A stretch of DNA of 64,000 bases, taken from positions 186,001 to 250,000 of the forward strand of contig CAWGTB010000003.1 in the NCBI GenBank assembly GCA_963825405.1, in the 5' to 3' direction. A program made the position numbers and the translations under genes. The DNA is from JACPNO01 sp963825405 (GTDB taxonomy: Bacteria; Acidobacteriota; Terriglobia; Bryobacterales; Bryobacteraceae). Positions 53,765 to 62,032 of this stretch are shown here, one piece after another; position 1 is the stretch's first letter; every line of letters begins with the position of its first letter. Below the pieces are notes generated by a model. That model saw only the letters and a program-made list of their open reading frames with translations, did not search any database and had not been told where the DNA came from.

Positions 53765-54203
53765 CCGGTATTTGCTTTTCGAGATGCGCGAGCACCATTG
53801 GCCATGCCTCCTGGTGCCCATTCCGCGACGCCTCGTCGGGAAAGCCGGCATGGGTCAGGCGAAGCAGCGTGCCGTTGTCGCGCGGTGTCAGTACGATGGT
53901 CACCACCGTCTCGGCGCCTTTGGTGCCGGCCGCGGTGAGCCAGGTCAACTCAACGAGACGATCGCGCTCCAGGCGGAGAAAACGGCCGTAGTGAGGATGC
54001 CGCTGGCCGTCAAAGTGAGTCTCGAAAAAGAAAGGCGTGTTGATTTCACCTTTCATCAATACCGTGCCCGGGGCCGCAAACCAGCGATCGATGTTTTCCG
54101 TCCACGCGCGGAAGAGCACGGAAGCGGACGCCTGCAAGACGCGCTCGCAGGTCAGTTGAAACGGGCGCGACGAAAGATCCGGCGGCGCGATGGTTGCCAT
54201 CAC
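53754..54203 (-). CDS. SRPBCC/AHSA1-family protein
   Basis: 149 residues. START-like fold with the AHSA1 pattern: FQLTCERVLQASASVLFRAWTENIDRWFAAPG, GRFLRLERDRLVELTWLTA and VTIVLTPRDNGTLLRLTHAGFPDEASRNGHQEAW. Such small proteins bind hydrophobic ligands; many are toxin- or ligand-response proteins of unknown substrate. Its start overlaps the stop of the preceding kinase gene by four bases, so it is translated together with the kinase. Confidence 0.82.
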   Translation of the reverse strand: MMATIAPPDLSSRPFQLTCERVLQASASVLFRAWTENIDRWFAAPGTVLMKGEINTPFFFETHFDGQRHPHYGRFLRLERDRLVELTWLTAAGTKGAETVVTIVLTPRDNGTLLRLTHAGFPDEASRNGHQEAWPMVLAHLEKQIPANG

Positions 54204-56902
54204 TTCTTGGCTCCGGCCAGCCAGTTGAGGCAGACGTTGACGGGGATGACGGCTTCGCCGGTGGGCGCCGAAACCAGAAACTGTTGGCCGTCGGCACGGG
54301 CGTCAAGGAAGAAGCTGTCCAACCGGCTTGGGATGTCAAACAGCGGCGCCGGCAAGGCGGCTTCAAAACTGGCGCCGGGTTTGACGGCGGCCGACATCAG
54401 CTTGCGATCCGGCGACACGAAGAATAACTCCTTGCCGTCCGCGCGCCACGCCGGTCTGCTTCCGCCGTTGGTCGAGATCTGCCACTTGCCTCCGCTGGTG
54501 GGTGCACTTCCGGGTAGGAAGGAACGCACATAGATCTCCTCCCGCCCGGATTCGTTGGACTGGTACACCATCCATCGCCCATCCGGCGAGATTTCTGCGA
54601 ACACCTCGTCGAACTCTGTCCGTAATATCAGGATTGGTTTGCGGTCGCCAAACATCGGCAGCGCCCAGATGTCCCACTTGGTTTTCGGATCTGCTTCCTG
54701 ATAGAGAATGTAACGTCCATCGTGCGACCAGTCCGTCGGGTGCTTGCTCTCACCGCTTTCCAGCAACAGCTCTTCGCCGCCGACGCCGTTGGTGTCCTTC
54801 CAATACAGGTCGTAGTGCGTGTGGGCGCCCTGCATGGCACTGTACGCGATCTTGTTCCCGTCGGGCGACCAAGTGGAAACCTGTTGCATCCCGGTACCGA
54901 AAGTGAAACGCGAAGCCGAGCTGCGGGCCAAATCCAGAAGCCAGATGGCGGGCGTCCGGGTTTGCGGATCGACGCGCGGCACCGCCGCCCTCTTCCCATC
55001 CGGAGAAAGGGACGGGAATTGGAATGGGCCTTCCAGATTGAGTCCTGGAACCTGTTGTCCATGCCGGTCGATCCAGGTGAGATGACGGGTACCGACGATT
55101 TGGCTTCGCCAGACTAAAACGCCGTTGTTCGCGACAGAAAAATCGGCGGTGTGGCGCAGCGGATCGACATCCACCTGCTCGGCGACCGCCAGCGGCTCAC
55201 CCGCGAATTCCATCTTCTGGAGATCGAACGGCTGCGCCATGAGCGTCGTTTCCCGCACAAACAGCAAATATCCCGGCGATGTGTAGGACACATGAGAGGC
55301 CCCGGTCATCAGGCGGCGGGGTTTCTGGCTCTCGGCGGACGACTGCGCATCGCCCACGAAAATCGCCGTCTGGCCGGATTGCGAACTCATGGCGACGTAA
55401 AAAAAGTGGCGGCCATCGGGTAGAAATTCAGGCTGGCGGTGGGTGGCTTCCTTGGCGGCCGTGTCGATGCGGGTCACCGCGACGGGCTCGCCTCCCGAAG
55501 CCGGCACGCGAAAAATTGCGCTGATCGACGCCGGCGCGAACACGATCGTTCCTTCGCCTTGCGCCGAGGCCGCCCACGAGCCTCCACGTCCCGCCTGCGC
55601 ATCGCACAATGGCTGCGGAGGGCCACCGCCGGCTGCGATCTTCTTGAGCTTGCCATCGGCGAAGAACGCGATGTTTTTGCTGTTCGGCGACCAAAACGGA
55701 TAGGTCGCGCCCTTGGTCCCGGGTAGCGCCTGCGCAGTCAGCGATTCAAGAGGCCGCACCCAAAGCTGGGAACTGCCTGTGGCGTCGACACCTACGAAAG
55801 CCAGACGTTGGCCATCGGGCGAAATCACCGCCGGGCCGTCATTGTAGAGCGTGCCGAACATTACTTTCTCAGGCGGAAGCACAGTGAAGCGCACCGGCCT
55901 CGCCTCGGCCACTCGCTCGCGGAAATGGACGGCGGCAAGGCCCAGCGTCGCGAGTAGCAGCACCGCCGTGGCCGCGATCCAGATCAGCCGTTCACGTTTC
56001 GCGCGGCGCGGCACTGCGGGAACCGGCAGCGCGCCGGTTTGCGAAGATCCGCCCGCCGCCCACTTGAGTTCCAGCAGCACGTCGTGCATGCTTTGGCGGC
56101 GCTCATCGGGATCCTTGGCGAGACAGGTCCGGACGACATGATCGATCGCTGGAGAGACGGTGGCATCGAGCGTTGTCATCGGCGCCGGCTCGCCTGCCAG
56201 AATGGCCGCGATCACGCTGGCTTGGGTCTTGCCTTCGAAGGCTCTGCGCGCCGTGGCCATTTCGTAAAGCACGGCGCCGAAGGCAAAAATATCTGTGCGC
56301 ACATCAGCTTCCTTGCCTTCCAATTGCTCCGGCGCCATGTACTGAAACGTGCCTACCAGCGTGCCTTCGGTGGTCAGCGCCTGCGTTCGGGTGGCGAGAG
56401 TCTCGGTTACCGGCGTGTCGGATTTCTCCCGCATTTTCGCCAGGCCGAAATCCAGCAGCTTCACGCCTGCCTTGGTGATCATGATGTTGGCCGGTTTTAG
56501 ATCGCGGTGCACGACGCCATGACGATGCGCTTGATCAAGCGCGCTCGCAGCTTCGATAGCGTAACGTAGCAGTTGATCGGGAGGCAGCGGGCCGCGCGCC
56601 AACCGGTCCGCCAGGTTTTCGCCCTCCAGGTGCTCCATCACCAGGTAGCCCATGCCATCCTGATCGCCGACGTCGTAGAGCGCGCAAATGTTCGGATGAT
56701 TCAGGCTGGAAATGGCTTTGGCTTCGCGCTCGAAACGCTGCCGGCGTTCGGGATCGGCGACCCAATTCGCAGGCAGCACTTTGATCGCGACGGAGCGGTC
56801 CAGCCGTGTATCGCGGCCTTTGTAGACTTCGCCCATGCCGCCGGCGCCGAGCGGTGCAACGATTTCGTACGGGCCTAACCGGGTGCCGGGCGTGAGGGAC
56901 AT
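54200..56902 (-). CDS. Membrane Ser/Thr protein kinase with TolB-like sensory propeller
   Basis: 900 residues from MSLTPGTRLGPYEIVAPLG; the frame is open further upstream but overlaps the divergent amidase gene. Eukaryotic-like kinase domain at about 10-270: GAGGMGEVYKG (P-loop), VAIKVLP, HRDLKPANIM (catalytic loop) and LLDFGLAK (DFG), with the activation-loop segment GTFQYMAPEQLEGKEADVRTD. One membrane span (IWIAATAVLLLATLGLAAVHF, about 310-330) leads to a C-terminal TolB/WD40-like PD40 propeller (ISPDGQRLAFVGVD, WSPDGNKIAYSAMQ, WSHDGRYILYQEADP and others). Family knowledge: PKN-type receptor kinases abundant in Acidobacteria, with the propeller outside the membrane as sensor. Coupled to the SRPBCC gene. 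Confidence 0.9.
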   Translation of the reverse strand: MSLTPGTRLGPYEIVAPLGAGGMGEVYKGRDTRLDRSVAIKVLPANWVADPERRQRFEREAKAISSLNHPNICALYDVGDQDGMGYLVMEHLEGENLADRLARGPLPPDQLLRYAIEAASALDQAHRHGVVHRDLKPANIMITKAGVKLLDFGLAKMREKSDTPVTETLATRTQALTTEGTLVGTFQYMAPEQLEGKEADVRTDIFAFGAVLYEMATARRAFEGKTQASVIAAILAGEPAPMTTLDATVSPAIDHVVRTCLAKDPDERRQSMHDVLLELKWAAGGSSQTGALPVPAVPRRAKRERLIWIAATAVLLLATLGLAAVHFRERVAEARPVRFTVLPPEKVMFGTLYNDGPAVISPDGQRLAFVGVDATGSSQLWVRPLESLTAQALPGTKGATYPFWSPNSKNIAFFADGKLKKIAAGGGPPQPLCDAQAGRGGSWAASAQGEGTIVFAPASISAIFRVPASGGEPVAVTRIDTAAKEATHRQPEFLPDGRHFFYVAMSSQSGQTAIFVGDAQSSAESQKPRRLMTGASHVSYTSPGYLLFVRETTLMAQPFDLQKMEFAGEPLAVAEQVDVDPLRHTADFSVANNGVLVWRSQIVGTRHLTWIDRHGQQVPGLNLEGPFQFPSLSPDGKRAAVPRVDPQTRTPAIWLLDLARSSASRFTFGTGMQQVSTWSPDGNKIAYSAMQGAHTHYDLYWKDTNGVGGEELLLESGESKHPTDWSHDGRYILYQEADPKTKWDIWALPMFGDRKPILILRTEFDEVFAEISPDGRWMVYQSNESGREEIYVRSFLPGSAPTSGGKWQISTNGGSRPAWRADGKELFFVSPDRKLMSAAVKPGASFEAALPAPLFDIPSRLDSFFLDARADGQQFLVSAPTGEAVIPVNVCLNWLAGAKK

Positions 56903-56963
56903 GTGCTCGTCCGAGTCTACCCAAGTACTGGTCGAAAAACCATGCCACAATGAAAACCGCTTT

Positions 56964-58418
56964 ATGCCATTGAGGATGAGCCGGCGAGAGGCGATGGCCG
57001 CGCTGCTGGCCGTACCAGCCGCTAGTTTGGCGGCATCTCCCTCCGACTGGACTTTGCAACAAGCGTCCAGCCAAATCCGCGCCGGGAAGATTTCGCCGGT
57101 TGAGTTGACGCGCGCCTGTCTGGATCGCGTCGAGCGATTCCAGCCCCGGCTCAACGCCTTCATCACCGTGATGGCGGATCAGGCTCTGGCTCAGGCTCGT
57201 GAGTTGGAAACCGAAGCGCGCGCCGGGAAATGGCGCGGGCCGTTGCACGGCATTCCCATTGGCCTGAAAGATCTGATCGACACCGCCGGCGTGAAGACTA
57301 CCTGCGCGAGCGCTGTGTTTGCCAATCGCGTTCCGTCCGAGGACGCCGAGGTCGTGCGCCGCTTGAAACGCGCGGGCGCGGTCCTGATCGGTAAACAGAA
57401 CATGCACGAATTCGCTTACGGCGGGACGTCGGTGCGCAGCCACTACGGCGCGGTGCATAATCCGTGGAATCGCGAACGGATCGCCGGCGGATCTTCGGGA
57501 GGCCCCGCCGCCGCGGTTGCTGCCGGTCTGTGCTTCGGCGCCATAGGATCCGACACCGCAGGCTCGATCCGCCAGCCGGCATCGTATTGCGGACTCACTG
57601 GCTTGATGCCGACGTACGGACGCGTGAGTACGCGCGGCGTGGTGCCGCTTTCCTGGTCGCTCGATCACATCGGGCCGCTGTGCCGCACCGCCGCCGACGC
57701 CGCGATGCTGCTGGAAGCAATCGCCGGTTACGATCCGCTTGAGCCCACCAGCGTGGACTTGCCGGGCGAACGCTACTCTGCGGCTATTGACTCCAAAACA
57801 GTCGCGCTGAGAGCTGGCATCGTCCGGCCCTTCTTCTTTGATCAGCTCGATCCGGAGGTCGAGGCCGCGGTGAAAGCTGCAATTGAGGTGTTGCGCAAGT
57901 TGACCGGGGAAGTTCGCGACGTGGAGTTGCCGCCCGTGCCCGCGCTACCCATCCTGGCCGCCGAGGCATACGCATTCCACGAGCCGTACATCACTAAATC
58001 GCCGGACCTTTACCAGCCGGAGACGCGCGAACGAGTGAAGCAGGGCGCCGCCGTCACCACGACGGCGTACATCGCTGCTAAGCGAGAAATGGATCGCTTG
58101 CGACGCGCTGCCGGCGCCGTATTTTCCACGGTCGACGTGCTGATCACTCCCACCACGCCGACGCTGCCGATGACCATCGAAGAGGCATCCGGCCGCCAGG
58201 CTCCCGCGCTGGGCAGAGATGTTTTGGCACGCAACACGCGATGGTTCAACGTGTATGGATTGCCGGCGGTCTCGATTCCGTGCGGCTTCACGCGCGCCGG
58301 CCTGCCTATCGGATTGCACATCGCCGGTCCGCGTTTCGCCGAAGGCCGGGTGCTCGCTGTGGCGCACGCCTATCAACAGGCGACAGACTGGCACACGCGC
58401 CGGCCTGTACTCGTATAA
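56964..58418 (+). CDS. Exported amidase (amidase-signature family)
   Basis: 484 residues. N-terminus MPLRMSRREAMAALLAVPAASLAASPS is a Tat-like signal; an alternative start at 56976 would leave MSRREAM. The amidase signature is intact: GPLHGIPIGLKDLIDT with the catalytic Lys, AGGSSGGPAAAVAAGLCFGAIGSDTAGSIRQPA with the cis-Ser and nucleophilic Ser, then LMPTYGRVSTRGVVPLSWSLDHIGPLCRT. Length is normal. Such enzymes cleave small amides, and GatA-type homologues act on tRNA; the exported form suggests an extracellular amide substrate. Divergent from the kinase gene, with a 61-base gap. Confidence 0.85.
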   Translation: MPLRMSRREAMAALLAVPAASLAASPSDWTLQQASSQIRAGKISPVELTRACLDRVERFQPRLNAFITVMADQALAQARELETEARAGKWRGPLHGIPIGLKDLIDTAGVKTTCASAVFANRVPSEDAEVVRRLKRAGAVLIGKQNMHEFAYGGTSVRSHYGAVHNPWNRERIAGGSSGGPAAAVAAGLCFGAIGSDTAGSIRQPASYCGLTGLMPTYGRVSTRGVVPLSWSLDHIGPLCRTAADAAMLLEAIAGYDPLEPTSVDLPGERYSAAIDSKTVALRAGIVRPFFFDQLDPEVEAAVKAAIEVLRKLTGEVRDVELPPVPALPILAAEAYAFHEPYITKSPDLYQPETRERVKQGAAVTTTAYIAAKREMDRLRRAAGAVFSTVDVLITPTTPTLPMTIEEASGRQAPALGRDVLARNTRWFNVYGLPAVSIPCGFTRAGLPIGLHIAGPRFAEGRVLAVAHAYQQATDWHTRRPVLV

Positions 58419-58422
58419 GAAT

Positions 58423-59140
58423 ATGAGCGATCAAAACCTGCTTCAGTTAGTAACCAGCGCCGCGCCGGCAAGCATCGCCGAGGTGATCGATCTGATGGAA
58501 AAGATCGACGCCACTTTGGCAAGCGGCGACGGGCTCAAATGGTTCAACTTTCTTTATTTAGCCGTGACTAAAGAGATTCGCGACCATCCTCCGGCGGGTG
58601 GCTGGGCGCGCGAAAACTGGCTGACGCGGCTGGATGTTGTTTTTGCCGGGTTCTATTTCTCGGCGATCCAGGCGTTTCTACAAGGCGATAGCAGCCTCGC
58701 CTAGTTCCTGGGCGGCCTTGTTCGAAGCCAGGCATCAGTCCGGCATCGATCGCATCCAATTCGCGCTGGCTGGCATGAACGCCCATATCAATCACGATTT
58801 GTCGTTGGCGCTGATTCGGACCAATCAGGAATTTGGCATTCATCCGTCGCTGACCAGCCCTGAGCACGACGATTTTGAGCGCGTGAACAGCCTGTTGGAA
58901 GCCGTGACGCCGCAGGTTCTACAAACTCTGGCCGTCGGGATTGTCGGCGAGGTAGTTCAGGATGCCGGAAAAATCGGACGCCTGCTGGCATTTTGGAGCG
59001 TAAGCGCAGCGCGCGATCTGGCGTGGGATTTCGGCGATCACCTCACCAGGTTGGATGACATCAGCCGCTCCTTCGCCATCAGCGCGCAGGACCAAGTAAC
59101 CGGCGCGCTGGGGCGCAGCTTGCTGGCAGCATTGCGATAA
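58423..59140 (+). CDS. DUF5995-like protein, one frameshift
   Basis: The first part (MSDQNLLQLVTSAAPASIAEVIDLMEKID ... WLTRLDVVFAGFYFSAIQAFLQGDSSLA) ends at a TAG at 58704. The continuation is one base away (SSWAALFEARHQSGIDRIQFALAGMNAHINHDLSLALIRTN to LGRSLLAALR). Joined, it is about 238 residues, helical, with the conserved AGMNAHINHDL segment that characterises DUF5995. The family is uncharacterised; the histidines in NAHINHDL could be a metal or catalytic site (inference). It starts four bases after the amidase stop. A single inserted or lost base near 58690 explains the break. Confidence 0.68.
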
Positions 59141-59245
59141 CGGAGCCGGTTATTGCACGGAATCACCGGCAACGAAGAAATCGCATTACCGCCTAGCGCC
59201 CGAATTCCGAGGGCAGCGCTGACCTCCGTCAGCTAGGCAAGACCT

Positions 59246-59274
59246 TTGTTTTAGCCCGCCCGAAGCAGTAGAAT
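59246..59274 (+). promoter_or_regulatory. Sigma-70-like promoter of the GTPase/OmpA module
   Basis: TTGTTT (59246-59251), 17 bases, TAGAAT (59269-59274), 49 bases before the ATG at 59324. Only moderately close to consensus but with optimal spacing, and it lies in the only gap before the coupled genes at 59324-63629. The ribosome site GAGGGGG follows (about 59309). Confidence 0.45.
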
Positions 59275-59323
59275 GGACCCCTGTCTGTCTGGCCGCGGGT
59301 CAGGCTGAGAGGGGGATCATTCT

Positions 59324-59923
59324 ATGGCAACCTTGGCGACTGCGACTGGCGACAACCATCCCGAAGACGTACAGAATATCGTCAAACCCGCGATTGGGGA
59401 ACCGGGCGGAGGCAACGTCGACAAGATTCGGGACATTCTGTTTGGCTCGCAGATGCGGGACTACGAGACCCGTTTTGCGCGTCTCGAAGAAACGCTGGCG
59501 AAAGAGTCGGCCAATCTGCGCGACAACACGAAGAAAAGGTTCGAAGCGCTTGAGGCGTACATCCGCAGCGAGATGGAAGCTCTGCAAACCCGAATTAAAT
59601 CTGAGCGCGACGAGCGGGGTGACTCGCTGCGGCGCCTCACCAGCGAACTGCGGGATTTGAGCGACTCGCTGGCGAAGCGAATCGGCGAACTCGACGATCA
59701 GACTTCGCGCGCCCAGGGAGATTTGCGCAACCAGATTCTGCAGCAGTCCAAGGATTTGAGCGACGACATTCGCGCCAAGCAGGAAGAGGGTTCGCAACTG
59801 GTCGAGAAGCGGTTTCAGGAGTTGCGCAATCTCAAGACCGATCGTGCCATGCTGGCCGGGTTGCTGACTGAAGTCGCGCTGCGGCTCAAAGACGAATTCC
59901 AAGTGCCGGGAGCCGAAGGCTAA
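59324..59923 (+). CDS. Coiled-coil protein preceding the OmpA/GTPase genes
   Basis: 199 residues. A flexible start (MATLATATGDNHPEDVQNIVKP) is followed by KIRDILFGSQMRDYETRFARLEETL and a long heptad-rich coiled coil of about 125 residues (about 50-175). No membrane segment or signal. Homologues with the same LFGSQMRDYE motif occur before an OmpA-domain protein in other bacteria (recollection, not checked), so it is likely a cytosolic partner of that complex. First gene of the module, with a good ribosome site. Confidence 0.65.
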   Translation: MATLATATGDNHPEDVQNIVKPAIGEPGGGNVDKIRDILFGSQMRDYETRFARLEETLAKESANLRDNTKKRFEALEAYIRSEMEALQTRIKSERDERGDSLRRLTSELRDLSDSLAKRIGELDDQTSRAQGDLRNQILQQSKDLSDDIRAKQEEGSQLVEKRFQELRNLKTDRAMLAGLLTEVALRLKDEFQVPGAEG

Positions 59924-59944
59924 CTGCGGTTCGGTATCACGCGA

Positions 59945-61508
59945 ATGCCAGACGAATTGGCGACCAACGGCCGCAAGTCCGGCGACGAAGCGCTGGCCGA
60001 ATTGCGCGACATCCTGGTCGGGCCGGAGCGCGAAAAAATCCGGCAATTGCAGCAGCGGCTGGATGACCGCGTGGGGCGTGCCGAAGAAATCAGCCGCACG
60101 CTGCCCGACGCAATCCGTTTGCAATCGGCTCGCGGCCATAAACTGAGGCTGGCGTTACAGCCGATTCTCGAAGATTCCATCCGCATTTCGGTGCAGCGGA
60201 ATCCAGAAATCCTCTCCGAAGCACTGTTTCCGTTGATCAGCGAAACCGTTCGCAAGGCCGTGGCCGCAGCCTTGCAGACCATGCTACAAACGCTCAACCA
60301 GACGCTGGAACAAAGCGTCTCGGCGCGCAGTTTTCGCTGGCGTTGGGAAGCCGTGAGAACGGGAAAATCGTTCGGCGAGATCGTCCTTCTGCGCAGCTTG
60401 CTGTACAAGGTGGAGCAGGTTTTTCTGATTCACAGAAAGTCCGGTCTGCTGCTGGCGCACTGCGAAGCCGAATCGGCGGTTGTTAAAGATGCGGATCTGG
60501 TTTCCGGAATGCTGACCGCCATTCAGGATTTTGTCCATGATTCATTTGGAGGAAAGCAGGGAGAGGATCTCGAAACGCTCCGAGTCGGCGAGCATACCCT
60601 GTGGATCCAGTACGCGCCGCAGGCGATTCTGGCTGCTGTCGTTCGCGGAACTCCGCCCACGACCCTGAAAAACGTTTTACAGCCAGCGCTCGAACGCATC
60701 TGCGCGGAACGCGGCGCGGAGCTTACGGAGTTCAATGGCGACGTCACCCCGTTTCAGTCCATCCAAAAATATTTAAAGGCGTGCCTGGTTGGCCAAGCGT
60801 CCAAGACCAAACGGGGACAATCCATGCTGGTGTGGCTGGTACCTTCGGTTCTCGCGTTGGCGGCCGCGTTTTGGTTGTTCGTATCCATCCGAGAAGCCCG
60901 CGAGTGGAAGCAGTACGTGCAAGCGCTATCCGAGAGCCGGGAATCGTTCTGACGACCGCGGAGAAGCGCGGCGGCGAATATTTCATTGCGGGATTGCGCG
61001 ACCCTCTGGCGCAGGATCCAGGCAAACTTTTGGCGAGCGCGGGCCTGCCTGCCGGAGAAAGTGAAATTTGCATGGCAGCGTTATTTATCGCTGCAGGAAC
61101 CGTTCGGCGCACTGCGCGAACTGGATGCCGCGAAAAAAAGCGTGGAGAGCAGAAAAGTGCACTTCAGGCCGGATCGCGCCGACATCGCGCTGGAAGAACT
61201 GAATGCGGTGGAAGGCTCGGCGGCCGATATCAATATGCTGCTGTCGCGGGCCCAGCGATCCGGGAAACCGGTGCGCATCGAGATTGTCGGCCACACCGAT
61301 GATTCGGGACCGGAGAGCCGCAACGCCGAGCTTTCCCAGGAGCGGGCCAAGGAAACCCTCGCGTCCCTGAGCGCTGCCGGCGTTCCTCCGCGATCGCCTG
61401 TCCACGCGCGGCGCGGGCACTACCGAGCCACAAAGCAAAGGGACCGCGGAGCGCGATCGTGCCTTCAATCGCAGCGTTTCCTTTCGCGTGCTGCCGGTGG
61501 AGCCATGA
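59945..61508 (+). CDS. Membrane protein with C-terminal OmpA peptidoglycan-binding domain (frameshifted)
   Basis: Residues 1-335 are intact: a cytosolic-looking helical region (LRDILVGPEREKIRQLQQRLDD, RWRWEAVRTGKSFGEIVLLRSLLYKVEQVFLIHRKSG) and one membrane span (LVWLVPSVLALAAAFWLFVSI, about 297-317). Near 60945 the frame shifts; GIVLTTAEKRGGEYFIAGLRDPLAQDPG continues, then after another shift near 61045 ALRELDAAKKSVESRKVHFRPDRADI and the OmpA/MotB motif IEIVGHTDDSGPESRNAELSQERAKETL. A third shift near 61390 restores DRLSTRGAGTTEPQSKG...FRVLPVEP, ending at a TGA that overlaps the GTPase start. OmpA domains grip peptidoglycan; the N-terminal region may be the cytosolic receiver of the GTPase signal. 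The three shifts look like assembly or decay events, so in-cell integrity is unknown. Confidence 0.75.
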
Positions 61509-62032
61509 CGCCGCCAGTCCAGAAAAAAATCTGCATGCTCGGAACCTACGCCGTCGGCAAGACCAGCCTGGTGCGAAAGTACGTCGAGAGTATTTTCGAT
61601 GAGCGCTACCTGACCACCATCGGCGTGAAGATCGACAAGAAGCAGGTGCTGGTAAACAACCGGCAGGTCAACCTGGTGCTTTGGGATCTCGCCGGCGAGG
61701 ACGATCTGGCGCAGATCCGGCCTTCGCACTTACGCGGCGCTTCCGGCTATATCCTGGTCGCGGATGGCTGCCGCGAAGCCACGCTCGCGCAGGCGATTGC
61801 GATCCAGGAAAAAAGCGCGCAGCACCTGGGCCCGGTGCCTTTCGTGCTGGCTGTCAACAAAGCTGACCTGGCCACAGAATGGCAAATCCGGGAAGCCGAT
61901 GTCGAGCGCCTTATCAGCCAAGGTTGGACCTGCTTTCGTACCAGCGCGAAAACGGGCGAATCGGTCGAGCCGTTATTTCTGCACCTGGCGCAGAAAATGT
62001 TGAGCGAAGAAGATGAGCCCGCAAGCGAGTGA
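61505..62032 (+). CDS. Rab/Ras-like small GTPase
   Basis: 175 residues starting at the ATG in the stop of the OmpA-type gene. All G motifs are present: G1 GTYAVGKTSL (13-22), switch I YLTTIGVKI with the conserved Thr, G3 WDLAGEDD, G4 NKAD and G5 TSAKTG. In G3 the glutamine of Ras (DTAGQE) is replaced by glutamate (DLAGED), which usually lowers intrinsic hydrolysis. No lipid-modification cysteine at the C-terminus. Prokaryotic Ras-like GTPases such as MglA regulate polarity and motility; this one belongs to a different, poorly studied group because of its OmpA neighbour (inference). The GTPase stop lies inside the start of the histidine kinase gene (20-base overlap). Confidence 0.85.
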   Translation: MTPPVQKKICMLGTYAVGKTSLVRKYVESIFDERYLTTIGVKIDKKQVLVNNRQVNLVLWDLAGEDDLAQIRPSHLRGASGYILVADGCREATLAQAIAIQEKSAQHLGPVPFVLAVNKADLATEWQIREADVERLISQGWTCFRTSAKTGESVEPLFLHLAQKMLSEEDEPASE

